Virus record (IMG/VR): IMGVR_UViG_3300025108_000162
Span: 1 to 37,199 of that record
From: a virus
Reading direction: 5' to 3' (one strand)
DNA: 37,199 nt
Below are positions 26,581 to 33,317 of the stretch, piece after piece. Within the stretch, counting starts at the first letter, position 1. Each line of letters begins with the position of its first letter. The position numbers and the translations under genes were made by a program. The notes below the pieces were generated by a model that saw nothing but the letters and a program-made list of their open reading frames with translations, was not told where the DNA came from and did no database searches.

Positions 26581-26665
26581 TAGGAGTGGGGGGACTTGAA
26601 CCCCCACGAGATTAATTCTCAACAGATTTTAAGTCTGGTGCGTCTACCGATTCCGCCACACTCCC
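26581..26665 (-). tRNA. tRNA-Leu (TAA)
   Basis: Class II tRNA with a long variable arm (GAGAATTAATCTC). Acceptor GGGAGTG/CACTCCT, discriminator A as expected for Leu, anticodon loop CTTAAAA (anticodon TAA, decoding TTA/TTG), T arm GGGGG-TTCAAGT-CCCCC. No CCA is encoded. Its first 54 bases are also the 3' end of the coding frame 26612..26851. Confidence 0.95.
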
Positions 26666-26851
26666 ATCAATGTGGAGCACCCCAATTTGTTTGGTGTTAC
26701 CAATTTCCCAGGTAGGGGGATGAAAAGCACAATACTCATTGAATGTAATTTTCATTTCCTTATCTGTCAAGTTGCAATTTCTTGCTGCCTTTGGTAAGTT
26801 CCATTTAGCGGACCAAAGGTTTTCCATTGATTCGCGAGTTTCAGGTCTCAT
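26612..26851 (-). CDS. Conserved hypothetical protein whose frame runs into tRNA-Leu (79 aa)
   Basis: Begins MRPETRESMENLWSAKWNLP and contains KEMKITFNEYCAFHPPTWEI, a stretch I recognise from a small conserved cyanophage protein, with a helix-turn-helix-like look (LPKAARNCNLTDKEMKITF) that could fit DNA binding. After residue 62 the frame enters the tRNA-Leu gene and the last 17 residues (GSVAESVDAPDLKSVEN) are tRNA sequence read as protein. An upstream stop has probably been lost or the tRNA was inserted. ATGA overlap with gene 26848. Confidence 0.7.
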   Translation of the reverse strand: MRPETRESMENLWSAKWNLPKAARNCNLTDKEMKITFNEYCAFHPPTWEIGNTKQIGVLHIDGSVAESVDAPDLKSVEN

Positions 26852-27345
26852 AAGAAATTAAAATTAATATTGAATCTGCCATGGGCATTGGTTGTTGTAG
26901 AAGAACTGTGTTTAACTTGGGGATCGAAAAACATCATTCGATTTGCTACACTATCTACCTTAGTTCCATCTTCAAATAATGTGTATCCATCACATGTATT
27001 GATAGAAAATACTGCACCCATGTTTTTAAATGTATAATCAACGTGAAATGGGTGTGTTTTTACTTCAGGTGTCCAAGGGAAAAAATTTGCTTTGATTCTA
27101 AGTAGAGAACGCATCTGAATCTTACTCAGAAACATATGACTCATAATACCAAAGAAAGGACTCTTAGGTTCAAGTTGATGGTAAATCATATGTGTTCCCA
27201 TCCATGACCATGGTTCTGTTTTTTCACTGCTGTGAGCAACACTTTTTTGAATGTAGAAGGGAAATTCTTTATCATGAGTGTTCATGATAGTCATCTCAAG
27301 TATTCTAAAGTCATCCTCAGCAAGAAAGTTATCAACTATCTTCAT
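26848..27345 (-). CDS. 2OG-Fe(II) oxygenase, paralogue of 9719 gene (165 aa)
   Basis: Begins MKIVDNFLAEDDFRILEMTI. Iron ligands H-V-D in THPFHVDYTFKNMG and the His in DPQVKHSSSTTT; Arg in GRFNINFNFL. Same length (165) as the oxygenase at 9719 and the same NTCxGYTLxEDGTKVxSVAN block, so the pair arose by duplication, with different surface regions. It begins 14 bases inside the end of gene 27332 and is the third gene of the host-type promoter unit at 27765. Confidence 0.85.
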   Translation of the reverse strand: MKIVDNFLAEDDFRILEMTIMNTHDKEFPFYIQKSVAHSSEKTEPWSWMGTHMIYHQLEPKSPFFGIMSHMFLSKIQMRSLLRIKANFFPWTPEVKTHPFHVDYTFKNMGAVFSINTCDGYTLFEDGTKVDSVANRMMFFDPQVKHSSSTTTNAHGRFNINFNFL

Positions 27346-27553
27346 TTTGTTCCAGGAATTGTTTTTGGAATTCTTCCACTTGAGTTTGAATTTCGTCTGG
27401 AACTGGCGAAACCTCGTTGACAGGAACCATCATTACAGATTTACCGTCAGGACGAGTAATCTTCCAACAAACACGTTGATTATCTGTGAGATCTAAGAGA
27501 AACTCAAAGTTATCTTCTGCTTGTTCTAGCGTAACACCAATCGGTCCAATCAT
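27332..27553 (-). CDS. Small hypothetical protein (73 aa)
   Basis: I start it at the ATG at 27553 (MIGPIGVTLEQAEDNFEFLL), which overlaps the preceding stop as ATGA; five further codons upstream are not needed. Continues DLTDNQRVCWKITRPDGKSV and ends in a helical, Gln/Glu-rich tail (EEFQKQFLEQNEDS). No domain recognised. Second gene of the unit starting at 27741. Confidence 0.75.
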   Translation of the reverse strand: MIGPIGVTLEQAEDNFEFLLDLTDNQRVCWKITRPDGKSVMMVPVNEVSPVPDEIQTQVEEFQKQFLEQNEDS

Positions 27554-27741
27554 TGTACAGCAAAGCAATAGGTAATCAAGTCGTTATCAATAATCTCCTG
27601 AACTTCAGAGATTGTTTCGGCAAATCCTTCTGAACCTTCGTCATCGAATTTCCATTGAACATCTTTCTCATATCCTTCGTCATCAACCAGAGTCATTTTA
27701 CGTTTGGAGAAGTTTACGAAGATGTGTGAGAGGGAGTCCAT
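27550..27741 (-). CDS. Conserved cyanophage hypothetical protein (63 aa)
   Basis: Begins MDSLSHIFVNFSKRKMTLVD, then EGYEKDVQWKFDDEGSEGFA and a helical C-terminus (TISEVQEIIDNDLITYCFAV). Familiar small cyanophage protein; function unknown. First gene behind the near-consensus promoter at 27765-27793, and so probably the earliest-made product of the oxygenase/tRNA cluster. Confidence 0.8.
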   Translation of the reverse strand: MDSLSHIFVNFSKRKMTLVDDEGYEKDVQWKFDDEGSEGFAETISEVQEIIDNDLITYCFAVQ

Positions 27742-27764
27742 GTTGGTCTCTTCAGTACCTATGT

Positions 27765-27793
27765 AGTATAGCAGGTCTGAGGCAGGATGTCAA
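27765..27793 (-). promoter_or_regulatory. Near-consensus sigma70 promoter inside the late region
   Basis: Minus strand TTGACA (27793-27788), exactly 17 bases ending in TGC, TATACT (27770-27765), then ACATAGGTA as at the 9659 promoter. The -35 box starts three bases after the gp5 stop. Host RNA polymerase should recognise it without phage factors. Confidence 0.85.
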
Positions 27794-27796
27794 GGG

Positions 27797-30382
27797 TCAG
27801 TTCAGTTTGATTGTCAGAGCAGTCAGTTGCATAATGCCAGCAGCAGCAGTTAATGCCATGGCACCAGCGGTAGCAGTAAGGGTCGCAGCACCTGCTCCAA
27901 CTGTTGTAGTCCATGCACCAGCACCAACATTACAAACATATGCGCCAGCACCAATATTTAGATTATATCCTGCTGCTCCACACTGTCTAGTGATCGTTCC
28001 TGCTGCGATGATAATCGAGTTGGTAGGAACAGTATCAACACCATTCAATGCTCCAGGAGTCTGTGTCGTAATAATAGATCCTGCACATACAGTAGTAATA
28101 CCAACCTTTGCTGCCAATGGATTGGGTGGAGTATTAATCAACTGTGTTAAGTGTGTTGTGGACATATTGATTGTACTGTCCCCTGCTAGCGTAAGTTCAC
28201 CAGCAGCATATGTTTGTTTAGAACAACTATTATCCAGAACCCCACCAGAAATTTGATGCTTATTTGCATGTAGATCCATTTCTGCTGACTGTAGATTCAA
28301 TCTAGCACCAGTAACATTCACATCAAGGTCAGAACCAAACCGCATAGTATGTTTCTGAATACTTTGTCCTGATCCATTACTTTCACCGTTCTTATCTACC
28401 ATTCGGGGACCACCTTCAGCAGACAAGAAGAATCCCCCACCAACTTCAAGATGGCAATTGCCAGTAACTTTTAAGAAATAATCCCCATTAATAGTTCTAA
28501 CGTAATCATTATCGATAATTTTACAATCATCACCAGCAACTGATGCTGTTAAGTTGCCCGCATAACTGACGTCATCAGCAACTAATGAACCAGTATTTCC
28601 TTTACCAGAGTTATTATCTTTTTCAAATTGTTTTACTGCTTTTTGTATTTCTTCCTCTGTTGCATCAGGGTTCTTTCTCTGAAATTGATCTTGTGCATTT
28701 CTTCTTGCTGCCTCGGTCTGATTAATATTTGTGGAAATATGCGTAGTACCATTTGCTCTTTTTGATACTGTTGCTTGACGACCAGGAGTACCGATATGAA
28801 GTTCAGACGCACCATCTAAAAATGTTGTCGCGGCAACTAGATATGGATCTGCATCTTCTAAGATAGAATCTATAAGACTACCAGCACCAAAAGCATCTCC
28901 ACAAGATTTTCTCCCCCTATCAGTACCCATGATCTTTTGAATACTCTCAAGTTCTTCCTCAGTACAATGAGTTACACCATATAAAGGATACCAACCAACA
29001 GTATCTTTACCACCATCAGCACTTCTACCACAAGGAGTAGGAATAAACTTAATGAATAACTTAATAAGACCTGTGATACTTGTAATACCATTCAAAAGAC
29101 CATCAAATCCTGCAGCAAAAATTTCAGAACCTTGTTGCCATGCATCAATGATTTCAGTTGCTTGCTCATATCCGCTTACGATAGTCTTTACAGTATCAAC
29201 TACAGACAGCATAGTAGAAAGAACTGACTGTACACTACAGACAATGCTGTTAACAACATCCTGAACACCTTGTACAACCAATGCTGCCTTATCAATCAGA
29301 CCATCCAAAAATGAATCTAACTGTGAAGTCAATGCTCCAATAGGATCCTGAATCATGCCAATCAATTGATTATCGACTGCACACAATGCTTTCAGGATAG
29401 TAACAACTGCTGTCTGAATTACTGTCGTAAGAGCAAAAGGAATACCCGCACCAATTGAACCTAAGAGATTCACTAACTCTAGTTGTTCAGCAAGAGCACT
29501 AATCTGTTGCCTAATTGCAGAAACAATTTGAGCGAATACAGCACCTAAAAAGTTTTGCATCTTTGCCATTAGTGCTTTTGCACTAACGAGTTTGCCAGTA
29601 ACAATATTTAAGAAGTCGCCATCTTCTGCTTTAACTAGGTTACCTGCATGAGACGCAATATCTTCTACGAGATATGATAGTTGGTACTCTAACGTTTTCC
29701 AAGGTCCACCAACACCATTTGCAGCAGGAAGAGGTTTACTTACAGTCTTTGGTTTATGAGGATTACCAGAACTACCAGCAGTGTAAGAACCAATAGTTCT
29801 ACCTGCTGGTGCTCCTTTACCAGCAACCTGTGTTGTTTTTGTTCCACCAGGAATAGGAACACTGTTATTACCGTCGTTACCTCTTTGTTTATTTCCTGCG
29901 TTACCTCTCTCGTTAACTACACTATAAGTTGGATCTGCAGGATGATATAAGACTGGATTTACATGACCAGTGCTACCTGGTTCCATAGTTTCGCCTGTAA
30001 AAGCAAAGACATTCTTGGTATTAGTTTCAGGAGATTTGTTAACACGCATAACACCCATAACAATAGGCATTTGAGCGTTTTCTCCATCCATGAAGAAACC
30101 CATAACAATTGCACCTGGTTGCAACTGTCCAGAACTTTCACCCTGACCATCATTACCTGGTTGAGACGTATGCTGTAGTACAGTTGCCCAAGGTAATGCT
30201 TCTGTAGGAAGATCAGCAGTTGTTCCACCTCTTACATTGGTGTAGTATCCCAGAACTCGGACTTTCACTCGTCCAAGTTCCATAGGGTCGGTATTATCTT
30301 CTACTTCGCCAACCCACCAAAAGAATCCGTCTTTACCAACAAAATTGATAGTGGGTTCATTAATGATACCATCAATAGACAT
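27797..30382 (-). CDS. gp5-type baseplate hub/needle protein (861 aa)
   Basis: Begins MSIDGIINEPTINFVGKDGF. The N-terminal region (FFWWVGEVEDNTDPMELGRV then RVLGYYTN, LPWATVLQHT, GAIVMGFFMDGENAQMPIVM) is the gp5/VgrG-type OB fold that sits on the hub. The C-terminus is a run of Gly/Ala/Thr octad-like repeats (NIGAGAYVCNVGAGAWTTTV then GAGAATLTATAGAMALTA), the expected triple-stranded beta-helix needle. Between them is a long hydrophobic helical region. I see no T4-lysozyme catalytic block, so peptidoglycan digestion is probably supplied by the 892-residue protein at 33314. The start follows a late promoter at 30406-30413. Confidence 0.8.
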   Translation of the reverse strand: MSIDGIINEPTINFVGKDGFFWWVGEVEDNTDPMELGRVKVRVLGYYTNVRGGTTADLPTEALPWATVLQHTSQPGNDGQGESSGQLQPGAIVMGFFMDGENAQMPIVMGVMRVNKSPETNTKNVFAFTGETMEPGSTGHVNPVLYHPADPTYSVVNERGNAGNKQRGNDGNNSVPIPGGTKTTQVAGKGAPAGRTIGSYTAGSSGNPHKPKTVSKPLPAANGVGGPWKTLEYQLSYLVEDIASHAGNLVKAEDGDFLNIVTGKLVSAKALMAKMQNFLGAVFAQIVSAIRQQISALAEQLELVNLLGSIGAGIPFALTTVIQTAVVTILKALCAVDNQLIGMIQDPIGALTSQLDSFLDGLIDKAALVVQGVQDVVNSIVCSVQSVLSTMLSVVDTVKTIVSGYEQATEIIDAWQQGSEIFAAGFDGLLNGITSITGLIKLFIKFIPTPCGRSADGGKDTVGWYPLYGVTHCTEEELESIQKIMGTDRGRKSCGDAFGAGSLIDSILEDADPYLVAATTFLDGASELHIGTPGRQATVSKRANGTTHISTNINQTEAARRNAQDQFQRKNPDATEEEIQKAVKQFEKDNNSGKGNTGSLVADDVSYAGNLTASVAGDDCKIIDNDYVRTINGDYFLKVTGNCHLEVGGGFFLSAEGGPRMVDKNGESNGSGQSIQKHTMRFGSDLDVNVTGARLNLQSAEMDLHANKHQISGGVLDNSCSKQTYAAGELTLAGDSTINMSTTHLTQLINTPPNPLAAKVGITTVCAGSIITTQTPGALNGVDTVPTNSIIIAAGTITRQCGAAGYNLNIGAGAYVCNVGAGAWTTTVGAGAATLTATAGAMALTAAAGIMQLTALTIKLN

Positions 30383-30405
30383 GTTATCTTTTTACCTTTA
30401 CGATT

Positions 30406-30413
30406 TATTTATT
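30406..30413 (-). promoter_or_regulatory. T4-type late promoter (AATAAATA)
   Basis: Minus strand GAATAAATAAATCG. The first TAA is the stop codon of gene 30409. Drives the gp5 gene starting at 30382. Confidence 0.65.
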
Positions 30414-31089
30414 CGCGAATATAACCGAAGTCTACAAGATACTTACGAGTCAAAGGAGTTGGTTCATATACTTCCCACATATTACCACCAGCACACGCTG
30501 CAAGAGCATCCATAGTCATATTCTCTGTTCTACCTGCCCACTGTGCTTCTGCTTCCCAAGGTACAGCAGACTTAGGATATGTACGCTCTACTAGTACCTT
30601 CCAGATCATAGGTACTTCATCTTCAGGTTTGATGATAGCAATCAAACTATTATCAATCGTACCTGCCATACAATCTTGTGCAGCGTGCCATCCTTCATGA
30701 CGCATAACCATCATGAGTGTAGCAGGATCACCCATAAACTCCTTATTCAAAAAGAAGTTATTGCTTACCGTGTGATATACACCACGATGCATTTTAGGGA
30801 AATACTTCTCATCAGCAAGGAATACATTAACTCCAATTTGATTCAGTGAGTGTAGAATGTTATGAAACTCACCAGTAACACCAGTAAATGCTTCAGTGTT
30901 ATCATATTGTGACGAGATGTCAAGCATTGAGTATACTTTCTCTACATCATCAGTGCATTCACCAAGGAGCATACATCCCATGGAGTGCATAGTTTTGTAT
31001 TCGGTTTCTTTGATGGGTTCTGCCATGGCAGGACTAATAGACCCCAAAAGTCCGAGTGTCAAGAATGCATTAATAAGTTTGTTGTTCAT
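30409..31089 (-). CDS. Exported HExxH metallopeptidase-like protein (226 aa)
   Basis: Begins MNNKLINAFLTLGLLGSISP, a standard signal peptide (Lys, hydrophobic core, A-M-A before Glu24) that predicts export to the periplasm. The motif MRHEGWHAAQDC contains HEGWH, the HExxH zinc-binding and catalytic box of metallopeptidases; a possible third ligand is Glu in PWEAEAQWAG further on. Several Cys in the mature part (SMGCMLLGECTDD, DCMAG, ACAG) fit disulfides outside the cytoplasm. Similar exported proteins occur in other cyanophages, but I know of no assigned role; cell-envelope proteolysis during lysis or processing of virion or host surface proteins are possible. It follows tRNA-Val by 16 bases. 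Confidence 0.7.
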   Translation of the reverse strand: MNNKLINAFLTLGLLGSISPAMAEPIKETEYKTMHSMGCMLLGECTDDVEKVYSMLDISSQYDNTEAFTGVTGEFHNILHSLNQIGVNVFLADEKYFPKMHRGVYHTVSNNFFLNKEFMGDPATLMMVMRHEGWHAAQDCMAGTIDNSLIAIIKPEDEVPMIWKVLVERTYPKSAVPWEAEAQWAGRTENMTMDALAACAGGNMWEVYEPTPLTRKYLVDFGYIRE

Positions 31090-31105
31090 GATAATAAATT
31101 GAACA

Positions 31106-31177
31106 TGCCCGAAGAGGGGATCGAACCCCCGACAATCTCCGTGTAAAGGAGGTGCTCTACCTCTGAGCTATTCGGGC
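31106..31177 (-). tRNA. tRNA-Val (TAC)
   Basis: Cloverleaf: acceptor GCCCGAA/TTCGGGC, D arm GCTC/GAGC, anticodon loop TTTACAC in the arm CCTCC/GGAGA (outer pair C-A mismatched), T arm GGGGG-TTCGATC-CCCTC, discriminator A. Anticodon TAC (wobble U). No CCA is encoded. Its first ten bases are the end of the cpeT coding sequence. Confidence 0.93.
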
Positions 31178-31626
31178 TTCCTAGTGAAGCGATACAGTTC
31201 TGTACTACCCCACATAAGTTCACCTGTTTCCAAGTCTCTTCCTTGGTCACAAGTATGTAGTTTGTCTTTATAGACGTGTATTTCAGAAATTACACGGTCT
31301 CCCCTATAACCTCTACATTTATCTCCAGCAAGTTGACCGTGCCAAGCATTGCCATCGAACTTAAATATCATATCACAATCTTCGTGTCTTGTCCAGTCCA
31401 AGTGATAGTTCTCTACTAACACTTCGGTTTCGGACAATACAACTATCCTGTGATTCTTCTGACGATAAGGAGACTCTGGCCCTTCTCGTCTCTTGAAATT
31501 TGTAGATTGAAATCCATCATCATGACGTTTCCAAGTGATCTCTACAGAAACCCAATTGCATGGATCAGATTGTGCTTGGTGGCGATTTTCCCAATGACCT
31601 AAGATATAGTCTTCAAATTTAGCCAT
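31168..31626 (-). CDS. cpeT: CpeT-like phycobiliprotein lyase (152 aa)
   Basis: Begins MAKFEDYILGHWENRHQAQS. Matches the CpeT/CpcT family, whose members attach phycoerythrobilin or phycocyanobilin to phycobiliproteins; marine cyanophages carry cpeT among their photosynthesis auxiliary genes. Typical features: GHWEN start, YRQKNHRIVVLSETEVLVEN, WTRHEDCDMIFKFDGNAWHG and the C-terminal GSTELYRFTRKPE. Shorter than bacterial CpeT, as usual for phage versions. A sigma70-like promoter (31653-31681) lies directly upstream, so it may be expressed early. Its TAG stop is formed by bases 8-10 of the tRNA-Val gene. Confidence 0.85.
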   Translation of the reverse strand: MAKFEDYILGHWENRHQAQSDPCNWVSVEITWKRHDDGFQSTNFKRREGPESPYRQKNHRIVVLSETEVLVENYHLDWTRHEDCDMIFKFDGNAWHGQLAGDKCRGYRGDRVISEIHVYKDKLHTCDQGRDLETGELMWGSTELYRFTRKPE

Positions 31627-31652
31627 AACAATCTCTGAACCCTTACATGGTT

Positions 31653-31681
31653 ATTCTAAAAGAAATTCACTCCCCTGTCAA
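31653..31681 (-). promoter_or_regulatory. Near-consensus sigma70 promoter for cpeT
   Basis: Minus strand TTGACA (31681-31676), exactly 17 bases, TAGAAT (31658-31653). Starts one base after the stop of gene 31683. A 26-base leader follows before the cpeT ATG. Confidence 0.8.
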
Positions 31682-31682
31682 G

Positions 31683-31910
31683 TCAATCCTCGTAAACTAA
31701 ACACTCAGGTTCAGATGGATTTTGATCACAGAAAAGTTCTAAGTAACTAGGATCGTGATGATCGCCAGCTTCAATTTCTTTTTTGTGATGCTCTACATAC
31801 TCTTCTAACTCATGCAACTCGCCTTCAATGTGACGTCGTTGCTGTGGAGATGTAGACGGACTGTCTAGAATCTCTTTATCGACAGCAATATGCTTCTCGA
31901 TACTTTCCAT
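31683..31910 (-). CDS. Conserved acidic cyanophage protein (75 aa)
   Basis: Begins MESIEKHIAVDKEILDSPST, then PQQRRHIEGELHELEEYVEH and a short segment with two Cys (LELFCDQNPSEPECLVYED). The pattern EKHI-VDKEIL-...-SPQQRRH-EGEL-EL-Y is one I recognise as conserved in T4-like cyanophages; function unknown. It has a strong ribosome site (AAAGGAGG) and follows a late promoter at 31932-31939. Confidence 0.85.
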   Translation of the reverse strand: MESIEKHIAVDKEILDSPSTSPQQRRHIEGELHELEEYVEHHKKEIEAGDHHDPSYLELFCDQNPSEPECLVYED

Positions 31911-31931
31911 GTATCCTCCTTTTGTAATAAT

Positions 31932-31939
31932 TATTTATT
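31932..31939 (-). promoter_or_regulatory. T4-type late promoter (AATAAATA)
   Basis: Minus strand CAAATAAATAATTATTAC between the hub gene stop at 31944 and gene 31683. One mismatch to TATAAATA. Confidence 0.6.
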
Positions 31940-31943
31940 TGAT

Positions 31944-33317
31944 TTATATGGTGGAATCCTTCATTAAAAGCAATTCCGTAGTCATGTTAACGCCATTAGT
32001 ATCATGAGTCAAGCTAGCAATTAGATATCTACCACTATATCTACGGTCTACTTTAGGTGTCTTTCCAGATTTTGCTGAGGTAGGAATGATGATATCAATT
32101 CCTGAACCAACATACAAATCCATATTTCCTGGAATAGTTATTTGTAGTTTGATAGTCTTTAGACTTTCAATCCTCATCCATTGGTATGCCTGGAGTTCTA
32201 CGAGTGACTCATAATTTTTTTGAGGATTATCTTCAAATCTTTGATCAAAAATTTGATTCGGAAGAATTGTGTATCTAACTCTCTTTGGATACTCAATTAA
32301 TTTCTGAATTCCCTGATCCATAGAATTAATAATATTCTTATTACCACCGTCTTTCAAGTGAGACATACTATTCCAGTATGTGTTGATATTATAATAATGA
32401 GCATCTACAGAGATGTCTGTACTAATACCCATTTTAGATTGTGTAATGGTAGTTGGGTCAAATCCAATACTATAACCAGACCATGTACCATGACGTAATC
32501 CCATCAAAAAGTTCTTCTCTTCAGGAAAAACTACAGCATTAATTCTATATTGGTCTGCAGCACCATCATCTGCTATATTTTTTGGTGCTTGAGTATACCT
32601 ATACAATCTTGGTTGTCCAGTATTGATATTAGTTTCTTCATTATCCTTCATGGCATTTGCATCATCAATCATCTTATCGATAGACTTGTAATGATATCCT
32701 AATGCATTCTCAAAAAATGCAAATCCATTCTGCAATGAAGTACCTGCTGATTTACGAATAGATCTCTCAGTCATCCAGTAGATTGCATCAAATGGTCTCC
32801 AGTTAGGAATGATAAATTTATGGTCATTTAATGTTTCTTCTAGATACAGTCTTTTTCTAGTCCCAATATATCTGCTACTCTTTAATATATCTTCAACAAT
32901 CTGAGAAGTTTCAGTTTTATTCTTAAAGATAACATCAGTCATACCAAATATGTTTACTGCTTCATTCTTAATAAACTCATCTGATGCTAAGTTGATAACA
33001 TATACGTCAGTATCTTGATTTGTTCTAGAACGAGATAGGATATTATATGAACGCATAAAAAATGTTCGATCAATGATACTTCCTACAATCTGTACTTTAA
33101 AAAGTTCAGATCCTGTGAAGGTATTAACCAAACCAGCAGAATCTTCAATAACAAGTTTTGCTTCCATTGTAGAGGAAGTAATAGATTCATATATCTGGAA
33201 TCCCCTAACAAAATCTTTGATGTCATATTGACCATTAGGAGTCTTTAATTTTTCACCATCGCGAAAGATGGATACGGAGATTTCTACATCACCAGGATTT
33301 TCTCTAAAAATTGTCAT
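31944..33317 (-). CDS. gp27-like baseplate hub protein (457 aa)
   Basis: Begins MTIFRENPGDVEISVSIFRD. Beta-strand-rich N-terminus (DFVRGFQIYESITSSTMEAK then LVIEDSAGL), a middle with ILSRSRTNQDTDVYVINLAS and NWRPFDAIYWMTERSIRK followed by GFAFFENALGYHYKSID, and C-terminal IPGNMDLYVGSGIDIIIPTS. The pattern of two tube-like beta domains with FDAIYWM...GFAFFEN is that of gp27/XkdQ-type central hub proteins, which form a trimer that holds gp5. It overlaps the start/stop of gene 33314 as ATGA and lies upstream of gp5, consistent with this role. Homology is inferred from pattern, not a full alignment. Confidence 0.6.
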   Translation of the reverse strand: MTIFRENPGDVEISVSIFRDGEKLKTPNGQYDIKDFVRGFQIYESITSSTMEAKLVIEDSAGLVNTFTGSELFKVQIVGSIIDRTFFMRSYNILSRSRTNQDTDVYVINLASDEFIKNEAVNIFGMTDVIFKNKTETSQIVEDILKSSRYIGTRKRLYLEETLNDHKFIIPNWRPFDAIYWMTERSIRKSAGTSLQNGFAFFENALGYHYKSIDKMIDDANAMKDNEETNINTGQPRLYRYTQAPKNIADDGAADQYRINAVVFPEEKNFLMGLRHGTWSGYSIGFDPTTITQSKMGISTDISVDAHYYNINTYWNSMSHLKDGGNKNIINSMDQGIQKLIEYPKRVRYTILPNQIFDQRFEDNPQKNYESLVELQAYQWMRIESLKTIKLQITIPGNMDLYVGSGIDIIIPTSAKSGKTPKVDRRYSGRYLIASLTHDTNGVNMTTELLLMKDSTI

